Positions 10,678 to 22,248 of a DNA stretch of 64,000 nucleotides are shown here, piece after piece. A model generated the notes under the pieces. The model was not told the DNA's origin and searched no databases. It worked only from the letters and a program-made list of their open reading frames with translations. The translations under genes were made by a program, and so were the position numbers. Source of the DNA: Tolypocladium sp. Sup5 PDA-1 (lineage: Eukaryota > Ascomycota > Sordariomycetes > Hypocreales > Ophiocordycipitaceae); NCBI GenBank assembly GCA_000750105.3, contig JPHH03000018.1, positions 124,001 to 188,000 of the forward strand, written 5' to 3'. Position 1 is the first letter of the stretch, and every line of letters starts with the position of its first letter.

Positions 10678-11663
10678 TTAGCCGTGGAAGTTGTAGGCAA
10701 CCTGTCCCTCAACCTCCTTGCTCGGCACAATTATGGCGATCTTGTCCGACTTGAAGCTGGTGTCCGGTTTGGGGCTAGATGGCGACGACCGGCGGAACTT
10801 TGCGCTGGAGCCCTTGGGCACCGGAGCCGTGTTGGCGAATCGGTTCCTACAAGAGCCGCCGGGCAGAATGGTGTCGCCCAAGTAGCCCTGGTACGTAGCG
10901 TACTGGTGGAAGATGGCATTCCAGTTCGGCTCAATGGAGCCAAAGCCGCCTGGGACGACCTTGTCATACACACCAACCATGCCGGTCTCTGCGAAATCCT
11001 CCAGCCAGTTTGTCCTACCGTAGCCTGTCGGCGTTGCCGAGTCTTGCTTGTAGTTGTCTTGCCAGATCGACGAGCCGCTGAAAGGCTGGGAGTACTTAGG
11101 CAGAGCGTGCCAGTCCAGGCTGTGAGAGGTCTCGTGAAGCATGGTGCTCAGCCCTGGAGCACTCTCCACGACGCAGTCACCGTTGGAGTATGTAAAGGCT
11201 GCAGCGCCATCATTGAGGCCAGGAGTGGCCACCAAGTGACTGAAGCCAACGTATAAGTATATGATAGCACTATATGAAGAACATTGGGCTTAACATACCG
11301 GATGTACGAGCGCATGTGCACAGGCATACGACCAAAAATGTCAATCATGTCAATTTCCGAGGCGCCAGCATTCTTATGGCGGCAGAACGTCCAAGCCTCG
11401 CTACAGTCGGTGTAGTGAACATTGAAGATGGTAAAGTCCGAAGGGTTCAGGCCGTGGCTAGTTGCAATGTCTTTGCAACCCTGGGGAATCCAGCCAGCAC
11501 CCCAGTAGTCCCAGTTAGACTGCGTGGGATGCAAGTTATTGCGAAGGTCGGTTTCAAATCGGCCTCTGTCGATGGGAGGAGAAATCTCGGGCTTGGACGG
11601 GCTGCCAGCAAGCGCGAGGCTTGCTCCGCCAACGGCAGCAGCAATAGAATTCTTGAAAAGCAT
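10678..11663 (-). CDS. Putative secreted HExxH zinc metallopeptidase
   Basis: Two exons, 11299-11663 and 10678-11239, joined by a 59-bp intron (GTATGT...TTCAG) that splits an Arg codon and keeps frame, giving 308 residues. The N-terminus (MLFKNSIAAAVGGASLALAG) is a signal peptide. The zinc motif HETSH is at residues 157-161, followed by SLDWHALPKYSQ. Cys pairs and a WLEDFAETGMVG block downstream suggest a folded extracellular domain. The organisation resembles the fungal 'putative peptidase' group distantly related to deuterolysin or lysine-specific metallo-endopeptidases; I cannot place it in a named subfamily. A likely third ligand would be the Asp/Glu in WLEDFAE. A TATA-like ATATAAA is about 115 bp upstream. 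The C-terminal tail is basic and Ser/Pro-rich and may be processed. Substrates are unknown. Confidence 0.78.
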
Positions 11664-13436
11664 GATGTCGAAGCCGAGGTACAAAATTTGACTGACTATC
11701 AGACAAGTAGTGATGCTCAAGAGGTGACTGGCGCTGCCGATCCCAAATTCCACGTCCTTGCTGTCCGGGAAGTACATTTATATCACGACCCAGAAGGAAT
11801 TGCCGCCTTAACCTAGCCGTCGTCGCGAACGAGGTTGCATCCTGCCGGTGGATTTTGTCCGAACTATTTGTCTTCCTATGCTACGTTTCTGGTGCTTCAG
11901 GTGACTAGGTGCTCAGTCTTCACCGAATGCGGCTACCGAGCCCACTCATAGTCCTAACCGCCGTCAAATTCATGCAACTACTGCGTTTGGGTTGCAGACC
12001 AGGATCCTCTTTGCTAAGCATCTGAGGTGAGCATCTAGTCTATCAAGCTGATTGGTTTGCGGCGCGGTTAATTGAGCTAGGCATATCCTCGGTAGGATGC
12101 AAAGCATCCTACCTGCCAAGTCTGGCGCATATGGAAGAGTCTAGGCTCCGGAGATGCATCTACGAATTAACCTTCTTGGCAGGGGAATACGTTAGAATAT
12201 AGCGCAGCATGGTTGTTAATCTCAACTTCTAACATGTAAGCAATGCCTTGAGGCGGGCCTCATTGGGAAGCTAACAAGGACGCATGTCAGCACTACATCT
12301 TTCCACGGCCAAACAATTTCGGTTAATAAGATATAAGATGCTCAAGGAACTATTTAATTTCCTGATGCTGAGCTGAGATGTAAGCAGAACCAACTCCTAT
12401 GGCTCTGCTCAGGAATGAACGTCCAATACATAGCCGAGCTACTTTTATTTGTCAACCGCACAGCAATCAGAGGTAGACGCTCGCGGGAGTCGCGACACTG
12501 AACAGCATAGTTCATCTTCTCAATTCTCAACGAAGAGGCTTAATCTGAAACCCAGAATCGAGAGGTCGAAGAAAAGGGACGAACAGGCACCAGCTCCTGC
12601 AGCTCGTCCCTCAGGCGAATGCCTCATATCCACGTTCACGAACAAACTTCTTGCTGTTTGGGACGTCTGGATGGGTTGTCCGAAGAAGAATGTGAAGATT
12701 TTATCAATGTCCATGTGTTGTTTCTGAAGCAATTTCACCAGCATGCAGGCCCAGAGTTGTATGCTCTCTTCGATGGGGTGGCTACTCACTTCAACGCCAC
12801 GTCCATCGAGAGCCAGCTAACTTCGTACATTCCATGCAACAGCGAATCTTCCATTGTAGACACGGGCGATTAAATAACTCATGTCGCGAACAGTCAGCTC
12901 GCTTCAGGCAATCTGCGTCATCTCTAGCTCTGAATCCAGTTACGTTGAGCTGAGGTGTCGTGAAACAGGCCCGCTGCCAATGCAGCCTTACAAGTCTCGG
13001 CGGGAGCAAGTGTCTAGCACATTGGACGTTGGAGACGACGCCGCCAACTTCGAAATGGCCGGCACATTCAACTCCCGGCGCACGCGCTGTGTTGTTGGTG
13101 CAACGCTAGCTGCGTCCTGCTACACATTAGGGCATGATTGCCATCGCGCGACGTCTTGATTGGAATCGAAAACACACCGAGCGCTGTGCGTTCAGCGACC
13201 GCGATGGATTGCGTGGCAACCCAATTGGCCAGCTGAGCCATCGCCTCATGCAATGGCTTCTGACGCCATCGTGGCGTCGCGACAGACTGTCACACAACGA
13301 ATGGTAAGACAGTTCCAGAGTTCCAGGTAGCTTTTGTATGGGGATGATTGTAGCTTATAAAACGGCCAAGAGAACCTTGATGGAACTGTAATAACCAAGT
13401 CTAATCATTTAACTTACCGTCTCAATCTTTACCAAA
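11664..13436. other. Divergent intergenic region, about 1.8 kb
   Basis: Promoters of the metallopeptidase (minus) and carbonic anhydrase (plus) diverge here. Open frames at 12449-12873 in two phases have no recognisable relatives and were not called. An ACTTCGTAC motif lies near 12821-12829. Confidence 0.5.
13356..13362 (+). promoter_or_regulatory. TATA box of the carbonic anhydrase gene
   Basis: TATAAAA lies 75-81 bp upstream of the carbonic anhydrase ATG at 13437, in a position compatible with a fungal core promoter. It is the clearest TATA element in this promoter. Confidence 0.5.
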
Positions 13437-14056
13437 ATGCCCGTCAGCGCAGAATTTGAGGCAGCGAACGAGCAGTATGCTGCGTCTTTCAACAAGGGAC
13501 ACCTCCCGCTTCCTCCCGGCCGGTATGCCCACAGTCCCACGCAGCTCTAATGAGATAACATGTGGCTCATCGTCTATGTCAATAGTAAGGTCGCAGTTGT
13601 CGCCTGCATGGATGCAAGGTTGGACCCGGCCAAGGCGCTGGGTCTAAGTGAAGGCGACGCACATGTCATCCGCAATGCCGGCGGACGCACCGTCGAAGCG
13701 CTGCGATCCATTGTCATTTCCCAGCAGCTTCTGGGAACCCGAGAGATAGCCATCGTGCATCACGTACGTACTCCGCTCTCTGAACGGCCGTTTGACGATG
13801 CATGAGCTCATCCGCTGCGTCTGCTTAGACCGACTGCGGCATGCTTACCTTCTCCGACGGGGACCTGAGATCCAAGGTTAGGCAAGACTTGGGCGAGGAT
13901 GTCGATCATTTCTCCTTTTTGGCATTCAGCGACGTCAAGCAGAGCGTGGTGGATGATGTGAGCATCCTCAAGAAGAGCCCGCTCGTGCTGGATGTGCCCA
14001 TCACCGGCTACATTTACGATGTCAAGACGGGCAAGATTGAGAAGGTTCAGGCTTGA
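13437..14056 (+). CDS. Short beta-class carbonic anhydrase
   Basis: Three exons, 13437-13522, 13586-13763 and 13829-14056, with introns of 63 and 65 bp; phases match and give 163 residues. The enzyme hydrates CO2 to bicarbonate. Zinc ligands are visible: Cys36 in VACMDARLDP, then His88 and Cys91 in HHTDCGM, with the catalytic Asp38-Arg40 dyad. The chain is short and lacks a mitochondrial presequence, as in the small cytosolic CanA/Cas3-like beta-CAs of fungi. The second exon-exon junction falls exactly inside HH|TDCGM, so without splicing the zinc site is destroyed, which supports the model. It is convergent with the VOC gene at 14160, 103 bp away. Function is confident; cellular compartment is inferred. 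Confidence 0.93.
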
Positions 14057-14159
14057 GGCGGCGACATTGGCAGCCGAATTTTGACATGGTATATCCTCTC
14101 CGACAGTGAAATAATAAGATTGTCTCGAGTCGCGCCATCGAAAGGCACTGTCATCTCCG

Positions 14160-14558
14160 TCATGCAGGTGACGCCATGTTCGCCAGGACGATCCGGTATC
14201 CATCCGGATCTTCAAACGTCTTTCCACAACTGTCCCAGTATGGATTGAAGCTCACGACCGGATCGAAGCCTCGCTCTTTCATGCGTGCCACGGCCGCGCC
14301 AAATTCCTCCGACTCGGGCAGGTAAAAGACGAGAAGGTTGTCCTGGGTGGGCGCTCGGCCTGCCGTGTGCCCTCGCGTTGTCGTGAACTCGAGGTGATAT
14401 CCCACGCCTTTGTGTCCAATCATGATGCCGTCGAAACCTTCATGTTCCTTGAACTTGAGCAGCACTTCGAAGCCGAGGCCGTCGCAGTAGAACGGCAAGA
14501 GGGCGGCGATGTTGTCGGTCGGGCGCGCCACCCGGAGGTGAGCAGTACCGAGTGTCAT
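14160..14558 (-). CDS. VOC-superfamily protein (glyoxalase/bleomycin-resistance fold), YycE-like
   Basis: Single exon, 132 residues. It begins with a beta strand and the block HLRVARPTDNIAALLPFYCDGLGFEVL, typical of the first beta-alpha-beta-beta-beta module. It ends with FEDPDGYRIVLANM, the usual C-terminal strand pair of the second module. Candidate metal ligands in standard positions are His7 (HLRVARP) and Glu57 of YHLEFTT (residues 54-60). The C-terminal DPDGYRIVLA keeps Asp/Gly but the usual Glu is not obvious, so metal-dependent glyoxalase I activity is doubtful. The closest named group I recognise is the small YycE-like VOC proteins, whose substrates are unknown. Probably cytosolic. 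Convergent with the carbonic anhydrase, with no sign of functional linkage. Confidence 0.88.
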   Translation of the reverse strand: MTLGTAHLRVARPTDNIAALLPFYCDGLGFEVLLKFKEHEGFDGIMIGHKGVGYHLEFTTTRGHTAGRAPTQDNLLVFYLPESEEFGAAVARMKERGFDPVVSFNPYWDSCGKTFEDPDGYRIVLANMASPA

Positions 14559-15199
14559 TGGGACGGGGAATGTTTGCGGTTGCCAAGCTGAACTTGTTCT
14601 CCCCTCGTTTGGATCTGCCGCAGAGGAACTGTGCGTCTGGTCTGGTGTGTTGCAACTTCAATGCGTCGGACGGAGCGGGGGCTTGCATTCGTGCCGCAAC
14701 TTGGAGACTTGGCCTCGGCAGAGAGCGGAGGATCTCGGTGCATTGCTTACACGAGAACCCCGAAACCCCCGCCAATAATTTATGCCAGGCCCTGGCTATG
14801 GCCTGTCGACGGCGGCTTCTGCCCGAGACAACAGCATCGTCCCCCGCCGGTTGACGCGACGGCTGGGCCCCATCGTATCGCAGTTGCTGACCAGAGGTTC
14901 AACTTCATTTGAGAATCGTTCGACGCAAAAGGCACCCTATGCTACCTCCGAATTGAAGTAATCAACCCTACATGAAGTCATGATGAGGAGCTTGTCATAC
15001 TGCCGTACGCTTCGTCAGTCCTAATTCATACAACGCCCTGCCCAAATCGCAGAGGGCGCCACGCCATGTACACGACGCCTTTTAGGGCATGGCCATATTC
15101 CGGTGCCTCCGAGCCGATGGGAGTGCTGCGTACGCTGCCCGAGGTACACGCCTGCTCCTCGCTCGTGTCGCTCCGAAATTGCTCAAGGCTTTCGCGTAC
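14559..15199. other. Intergenic, 641 bp
   Basis: This holds the VOC promoter (minus strand) and the 3' flank of the ZIP transporter. Open frames are antiparallel shadows without domains. Confidence 0.5.
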
Positions 15200-16758
15200 C
15201 TACGCAAATGCTCCAACAACGGACATGCCCGCCGCTGTAAAAGTTCAAAATTAGCGGCGAATAGTATCGTCATTGGCGGTTCATCTACCTCCTGCGAGCA
15301 CCCAGCCGAATGCATATGCCTTGTCCTTGCCACTCATAAGCTGATTCGCCTCCTCAGACAAGAAGTCTTCAGCCAACAGGTCGACCAGGGCAGCGTAAAT
15401 GAGCAAGCCAGACGAGCTAGTCAACAAATTAGCATGAGAAGCACCAGGGCGTCGCTTTACTGAGACCGCACTCACATGGCATTGAAAACGCCGACGATGA
15501 TGAGCCCAAAGGCACTCTGAGGGTCGTAAGAGTTTCGTGTGAACAAGCCAATGGCCTGGCCGATGGGAGCCGTCGTCCCAAAGGCAAACACCAATACCCA
15601 CGGCCGAATGCTACCCTTTGGATAAGGCACGGCAGCGATTCGGGACCCCAGGCCGAGACCTTCGAACATTTGGTGGAACAGAATAGCAACAAGCAGGATG
15701 ATGAAGCCATCGATGGTGATTGAGATGGTCATTCCCACAAAGACGGAGTGAAAGAGAATGCCACCCTCCAGGAGTGTGATGTTTGTAGACATCTTGCGGA
15801 ATACCGCAGGGTCAACCTCCTGGTTCTCCTCATCCATGTGAGGCTCAATAATGGCGACGGTGTGGTCGGTCTTCTCATTGGCATCTCCCGGCATCCCTTT
15901 GGCATGGATCATGTCGACAATTTGGGTGTGCTGGCGAACGTATTGCTCGTAGAAGACCACGAACCATGCTGGCATGGTGGACAAGCTGTCCCTCCCGTAG
16001 TTGTCGTCATATACGCTGCCTGAAGCGCGCTTCTCGTATATACTCTGTATCGCTCGCATATCGGGTAGATCGTCCTTTTCTGCCGGATAGCCGTAGGTGT
16101 TTGCTGGGGGCTTGGGCTTGGGCTGCTGCTGGCGGAGTTGAGACATGGTGAGAGGAGGCGTAGGCTCATGGACATGGCCGGTAGGCCCCCCATGAGAGTG
16201 GCCGCCGGTCTTTGCGTTGAGCCACATCTCAATGACAAAAAGAAGAAACAAGGACCCCATCATGATGACTCCCGGAAGCGGAGGGTAGTCTTCGGTGAAG
16301 AGGTTGGGGAGGCATGGGTCCGTAAGGCTGCTGAAGGCGGTTGGAAGAAGCTTCTAGGGTTTTAGCAACGAAACTACGGAATCCATGGCGCATTGTTGGA
16401 ACTGGGCTTACATGAACAAAGGCAGTCGCTATCAGGACGCCCGTGCCAAAATGTTTGCAAACAAAAAAGACCTTGGGGGGGATCTTCAGCCATCTGATCT
16501 TTTTGGCGGCGACCGGGAAGCCGCAGCCTAGTGTCGTTGTCAGTCCCCTGTCACGTTGAAAAGTTCACTCTACAATTCGTACCGAAGCAGGAAGCTGCCA
16601 GAACCAAAACTGTTGTTTGACGTATGTAAGTCACTGCATAACCATCGTGCTTCGAGAGAATGCCTACAAAGACCAGCCACGTGCAAACCAAGGTCGTATT
16701 CACCACTTTCCTCCTTGCCTCCACCACACTGAGGCTTCACATGGTCCGCGGCATCCAT
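15200..16758 (-). CDS. ZIP-family zinc/iron transporter
   Basis: Six exons in minus order: 16668-16758, 16583-16609 (27 bp), 16412-16527, 15476-16350, 15289-15416 and 15200-15234, with introns of 54-61 bp. All phases join, giving 423 residues. Exon 4 could begin three bases earlier at 16353 (TAG instead of AAG acceptor), adding one Lys before HLLPTAF. The protein starts MDAADHVKPQCG, typical of fungal ZIPs. Early helices lead to FVHLLPTAF, and the long cytosolic loop carries a His-rich GGHSHGGPTGHVHEP. The transport helices show LFHSVFVGM and FHQMFEGLGLGSRIA, and the last helices read NAISSGLLIYAALVDLLAEDF and GMSVVGAFA. It should import zinc (or iron) at the plasma membrane. The His/FEG ligands of helices IV and V are intact. 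The exact metal and zinc-responsive control are not shown by the sequence. Confidence 0.92.
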
Positions 16759-18917
16759 CTTGTGCCGTTGAGGCGAGGCGGTTCGCGGTCAAGGTGTTCT
16801 TTCCAGTCGATGAACTTGAAGAAACCATAGGTTGCAAGTGACAACAGAACAAAGCCGATGGCGCAGCCAAGTTGGCCAAATGTCGACGTCGAGGGTCCAG
16901 CTCGATGTCCAGCACGAGGAACCAGGGGGGTCGACCAGCGATATGAGTATTGCACAGCCTACTATGCTTTGAGGCGAGGTACAGAGAAGCCGGGCAGGAT
17001 CCTCTTGCTACGGAATTCTGGGTTCCGTGGCTATTAAGACAAGGGGCAGAGATTCCCCCACGACGGCAAGGTCGTATTCCATAGCTAAATAAAGTTCTCG
17101 ATACGCCTCCTCGAAACGTGATCTTCAATTGGCGCCAACAAGAGACAGCATGCGGCCCCATAGGCTCCAGGTTGCTGCGGGCATGGATGAATCGCCATTG
17201 GACACCGTCCTCGGCAACCAGCTTCGGGCGCGGCCGAGGGCATCGGCATGCGCATATTAACAGCGATGCCAATTGGCTACGCGAGCGTCGGGGAATATTC
17301 CACGGGCCGTTAATACCGTAAATAAGATGCTATCGGTAGCGCTTGGGCAATTCCTGGGGCTCAAACGCAACCTATCTTGTATCAGTCACTGACCGTGCGT
17401 GCATCTCACAGTCTGAGCGGCAACTCCACGTCCCGACACGATGAAACGTGATCTTCCCCCGTTGTGAGACTACCCATCGCATGTTTAGCGGGAAAACACC
17501 TTCTTCTCTCCCTGTGCAAAGCCACCCGCTGCCAATGGAGCCCGTACCGACATTGGCGCATAAATGATGAATTACATGTAGAGTCAGATCTGCATGTTGA
17601 TACTACCTCCTGCTGCCGCATCTACGTGATGTCGCCTCCTTGGTTGCCATATTTAGATTCCAGGGGGTCTTTCGAATCTCAAATCTACATGCAAGGATTT
17701 TTTGACATATTTAAACATTATAATTATGCTTCAATAGAGTTAGTACCCTCCTGTGACTATGATGTACGATCGCTGCCTCGTGGAACTTGTCGCGACAGTG
17801 TCTACATCGAAGATTTTTTAGCCTTGCTTTAGTCAACAGCCTTCCGCTATCCAATGGCCCGTTATCGTGCATGGATCTATTGACGCAGACGGCAATTTGC
17901 CAAGGCGTGATGCTGCAGTCGGTGGAGTGTCTGGAGCAGATGCGCTCGTGCTTTGCATCTCCAGATCCGCAGATCTACACTATTACCCTTACTCGATGCC
18001 AAGAATTATCGAATCAGAAGAGGCGGTGCCGCAATAGACTCCGGCGGGCTGAATTCCTGACAAATGTTGCATTACTCAACCCCAGTCTGGGCATGCAGTG
18101 TTTTGCAACTGTGTAACGGTACTCCACGTCCCGGGAACAGGCGCAGCCGCTACCCTACTCAGGTGACCATTCCAACAGAGGAGCAACTCCGTACCTGTCG
18201 CATTTCCTTGGGGTGAAGCAACCTCCAAGTATTGCTTTAGCCAGCTTGCTGCAGATACGAGTCGCTGCATTGGAGCCGAAGCCCCATCACAACGTCACTT
18301 GTCCCTCTGTGCCGTATGCATGTTGCCACTAAATCGTCATGTGGCATCTATTAGAGTGCCATCAGGGCATCTCCTATGACATACGCCCCAAGAGACCCCA
18401 AAGCCGTGTGTACAGTGTTCATGCAGCGATCGGGCTACTGATAATGACTCGGCCGTTACATTGAAACTTGGATACAGAGTTGACCCGGGGGAAGACCTGG
18501 CCAACCATTTCGTTTCTATATATACTCCAGCATGAGTATACGATGCAAGGGCATGCAAGTGAGGCTAACGCCACATCAACTACTTCAACGACAGCGCTTC
18601 GACCAATCTGGCTATGTCATCCTAGCACACCCAGACGGAGTTGTACTTGAAAGAACCAGTATGCGAGGATACTGCAAAAGTCCCAGGCCATGATGGGGGC
18701 CATGACATGTGGGCGAAGCTGCAAACATGCGGGAATTCTTCTCGGCACTTGGCGACGGAAGAGATATTCTTGTGGAGACTGACGCAACGATAGGAGACTG
18801 GCTAAGCAGCTGGTTCAATGACATGTTGCCATCGCCATCCGAGATCATCAGTGCAGATAGCCATTCGGTCCCAGGGACAACATGCCAGTATGACTTGTCT
18901 ATCTGTATGAGTCACAG
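16759..18917. other. Intergenic, about 2.2 kb, no supported gene
   Basis: The left end is the ZIP promoter. It carries two CAAGGT cores (near 16790 and 17068), possible but weak matches to a zinc-regulator motif. The stretch 17600-17830 is AT-rich. No protein family was recognised in any frame. Confidence 0.45.
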
Positions 18918-19485
18918 TCATTCCTCTCGGTCTCCCCCCACGTGCGTTCCAAGGTCAACCCTCATAAAGCAAGAATCCTCGCCATCGTCGTAATGCCCGT
19001 GGTTGACTCGCTCCACGCTGAACCCCAGCGCCTTCTGGTACAAGTGGCGAGCAGGCATATTCGAGAGGCGCACGTTCAGAGAGGCATAGCCAACCTCGAA
19101 CGTCTCGACCATGGAAAGCACTGTATTACAAGGTCAAAAAAGAGCCATCTTCCTTGGTTAGGCTGTGAGGTGATGTACAGCTTTGCTTCATCAACTTCTC
19201 GGCGACGCCCAATCGCCGATACGTTCGCACCACGCTCAAGCTGGTGATGTGCCCGTGTGAAACCCCGTCCGACTCCTTGATACGGGCCAGGACATATCCT
19301 ATGATCTTTCGACGCTCACGTGCGTTCCCCGAGGGTCGGCAAGCAGCGACGGCGACATAGCAGAGCTGGGGCCATGATTGCAGGTGAAGTATGTAGTGTT
19401 GAAGCGGATTGTTCTCCGGCAAAGTCTGGAGGTTGACATGCTGAACAAAGGGCAAGTCTGCAGCTTCTAACCTTCTTAGTTCCAT
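18918..19485 (-). CDS. GNAT N-acetyltransferase, NAA10/Ard1-like (short paralogue)
   Basis: Two exons, 19179-19485 and 18918-19120, with a 58-bp intron (GTACAT...ATACAG). Phase is kept and the product is 169 residues. MELRRLEAADLPFVQHVNLQTLPEN matches the opening of the NatA catalytic subunit. SWPQLCYVAV, IIGYVLARIKE, HGHITSLSVVRTYRRLGVAEKLM (acetyl-CoA-binding R-x-x-G-x-A) and YASLNVRLSN..AR.LYQ follow in order, ending at the GF(S)VE..YYxDGED equivalent. An upstream in-frame ATG at 19518 was not used because the conserved N-terminus begins at 19485. True NAA10 proteins carry a longer acidic C-terminal tail, which is absent here, and several core residues differ (LCYVAVAACRPSGN insertion). 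It is therefore likely a divergent paralogue and not the essential NatA subunit; that is inference. Confidence 0.85.
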
Positions 19486-19887
19486 TGGATCGGGAAGCCG
19501 TCGATTAAGATGTGTCACGCCGCATGTGGTTACGTCGTCAACTGGAACAGGAGCAAGCCGTCGAGTATTGCAATTTCACAGCGGGTGTCAAATGGAAGGG
19601 CGCATATCGTCGTCAGAGATTCTATGCTCCACTTATTAAGTTACAGTATTTGCAATACTAGCTGGCTGGGGGTCTGTGACGGATTGCCGTCGCAGCCCGC
19701 AACTAGGGAGCCTTGGCCCTGTGGGTGGTCCCCGAGTCTGGACTCTGGAGAGCCTGCTGCGGCAAACAAAGCTCCGATGATGCAATGCGTGCCTCAGAAG
19801 GCCGGACTGCTCAATGCGTGGGACCAACCCGGCGACCGAATGTTTTGCAGGTCTCCAGGCAGCCTCCCAAGCTCATCTCGTCTCATC
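19486..19887. other. Intergenic, 402 bp
   Basis: 5' flank of the acetyltransferase and 3' flank of the DUF4396 gene. No other feature seen. Confidence 0.5.
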
Positions 19888-20597
19888 TCAATGGCACGCT
19901 TTGCCGTATTTCCTGAGCCGCCCATAGTTGTACGGCAGCGGCGCGAGGAAGCCAGCGCACATGGCCACGGCCCCCGCGGCCCAGAATGCAGGTGAGTCCA
20001 AGGCAACTTGTCCCCCAGTCAGGTAATAATCCACGGCGTTTTCTGCCATCTCCATGGTCACCATGGAAATCATGCTCATGCCCGCCGCAGTCTTCGCGGC
20101 TGCTGGCCACGGAAGCTGGTCACGGCCAACCCGCAGCAGGACGGTTTCGAGCATCATGGACGTCGTGAGTCCGCTTGCCACTATACAGATGTCAGCACCG
20201 AGCCGCTAATGAGATGCCACGGCAATCTCTCGGGACAGACGGACGGACTTGATATTGCCATGACAAGTCCCATGCCAAGGTCCGGGTAGCAGGTTTGAAG
20301 AAACCACATGGCAGAGAAGTCGCCGAGTGTGCAGCCAACGAGGCATCGGAACGTGTTTACTGTGGCTCGCCGCCATGTCGGTCTCGAGGTCCAAAACTGC
20401 AATGCCATGGGCGATATCTCTTCGTGCGTTTTGGCGCCACAGCTCGGGGTTTTGTCGCCGGGAGGGCTTTGTGAGCATTTCCACCGCATCTTCGTTGCAG
20501 CAGCGTGTGCCCTCTGAGACCCTGTCAGAGCGCAGACACGCGCCGCGCTGAGGCAGCCCAGAGTGCGCATCGGGTGGAAAGCAAGTAAGCGCGTCAT
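19888..20597 (-). CDS. DUF4396-domain integral membrane protein
   Basis: Two exons, 20249-20597 and 19888-20180. The 68-bp intron (GTCCGT...TATAG) splits a Met codon in VMAIS-MASGL, giving 213 residues. The DUF4396 core is recognisable: FWTSRPTWRRATVNTFRCLVGCTLGDF, then WFLQTCYPDLGMG, TTSMMLETVLLRVGRD, AAKTAAGMSMISM, ENAVDYYLTGG and a terminal GFLAPLPYNYGRLRKYGKACH. Three or four membrane segments are visible. The N-terminus from Met1 (MTRLLAFHPMRTLGCLSAARV) is Arg-rich and amphipathic, consistent with a mitochondrial presequence, though this is inferred. The family's biochemical role is unknown; conserved Asp, Met and His residues in membrane segments have led to suggestions of metal handling, which the sequence here neither proves nor excludes. 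Confidence 0.83.
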
Positions 20598-22248
20598 GTT
20601 TCCTCCTCCTAGGTCTGTTAGCCCAGAATTCAGGGGTCGAATGAGTTTTGCAGAATCCTGTACGGGTTGTTGATGGGAGAAATGATGGAACACAAGTCCA
20701 TGCTGTCGCCGTGATGAACCCGGGGTGTTGATCCAGACGCTAAAACCCGCACAAAGGCCGCAGGCCCACGAGTAACGAGCTTCAGGGAAATTAACTCCGT
20801 CCGGAGAATGAGCAAACTCGTTTAGAGCGCCAGTCCATTGCCTCCTTCAATTGTTTGCAACCGAATCTTCCAGTTAGAGGCACACGCCATGCCCGGGAAT
20901 CGCCTGTATCTGCGCAGTTGATGATGTTTTACTTCGTACCGGCGGATCTCGCCACTAACTTACTCTGCTACCCGTTACACAACGTCCTCTGAGTCATCGC
21001 CACACAGAAGGCTTCTGTCGTTTACCCACTGAAAGAAGCACCGCCCGCACGGGCTGCGAACGCCAAACACGTTCAACTCGACTGGCTCACATGCTCGTCT
21101 CTCTGCGTCAGGCAGAGTGTCGAAAGAGAACCCCGTCGTAGCAAGACGCCGTCACTCTCATCGCTTTCGACAAGTTCCTCCAAGATTGCCTTGTGTACCT
21201 GCATCATCCCCGTGCAGATCTGCTCTGCGATGTCCGCCCGTTGCTCGTTTGTCGCAAGAAGCCACTGTTTGTTTGTACCACTGAAAAGTGGGTGATGATC
21301 GACCCTTTGGAGGCGGCGACAAGGAGCTTTGCCTGGAACGTAGACAGCGTGACTGTCTGAAGCGCAGTGGGGGAAATGTTTCGTGACCGCATAATCAGCG
21401 GAAGCCATCTCTTGAATGAGTATGGCGCATCCGACAGGCGTTCGAGATCGGGCGCTTCATCGACAGGGTCGTACGATGTGTTGAAGCCAGTTGGACGACG
21501 GCCCTTTTCCAGCTCGCGCTGAACATGCTGATAGCTGACTATATCCAGCCGCACCTTGGGAGTCATCGCAGTGCAGCTCAGAGGCGACTAGAGGGCGACT
21601 GTATTGTGACGAGGACAAAGGGCTCGCTTTGAAGACTCTGTCACAAGGGTTGTGCTGTGTCGAGTTCGCGGCCACATGGAAGAACCGAACCTGTGAACTG
21701 GGACTCGCCCGCCCAGAAGTGCAACACTCAACATTGCCTGTCTGTCTGGATTGTATGTAAAACTGCAGCCGTCGTGATAAACAGGGTTAGGTTCCTGGTT
21801 TTGTGCTGTAGAGGGACTGCGAGCAAACCGGTCACCCATGCTCTCTGGGCAGGTTCGACAGCAATCACAACTTTTACCAGAGGCTGAAAGGGCTGAACCG
21901 ATCGACCGCCTCAAACACCGGATGAGGGATGGGGAGCGGAAAGATGATGGCTCAGCGGCCCGTGCTAGATGGTGATTGCATCCCCCATGAACCGATGTCT
22001 TCCTGGCACGGTTCGCTCACTGATGCGCGTTTCCAGGAGTGTCAATATCGGATGCAACTTCTTGCATTCATATAACTCATAATGCCCTACCAACTGTAAA
22101 GACTAATCCAGGGTATCATTGAACACTTGACCCCAGTAATGAGAGTTCCCATGCGCTCGGTGGGATGTGCGCCAGGTGATGGGTCGCCGTTCAGCTCTCC
22201 TGCGCTGCCTTTTCCAGAAAGGTCCTTCGCAAAGCTTTCAAGCCATAT
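20598..22248. other. Intergenic, about 1.65 kb, possible unrecognised gene at 21073-21566 (minus)
   Basis: Two overlapping minus-strand frames (21204-21566 and 21073-21408) could be joined by an intron with TTTTCAG or AACAG acceptors to make a protein of about 130 residues, but I recognise no family and cannot fix the junction. A TACTTCGTAC motif lies at 20930-20939. The rest shows nothing. Confidence 0.3.

Noticed and set aside
10678..11256. Long plus-strand open frame across the metallopeptidase
   Set aside because: Antisense shadow of a gene with a clear zinc motif, signal peptide and in-phase intron.
12449..12873. Two overlapping plus-strand open frames with mixed polar content
   Set aside because: No recognisable domain, no coherent splice link and an equally long antiparallel frame (12520-12789).
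16737..16955. Minus-strand frame with a hydrophobic segment just upstream of the ZIP start
   Set aside because: It overlaps the ZIP start in another phase, has no family match and probably lies in the promoter or 5' leader.
21073..21566. Two minus-strand frames that could be exons of a small gene
   Set aside because: No known family and more than one possible junction; described only under the gap entry.
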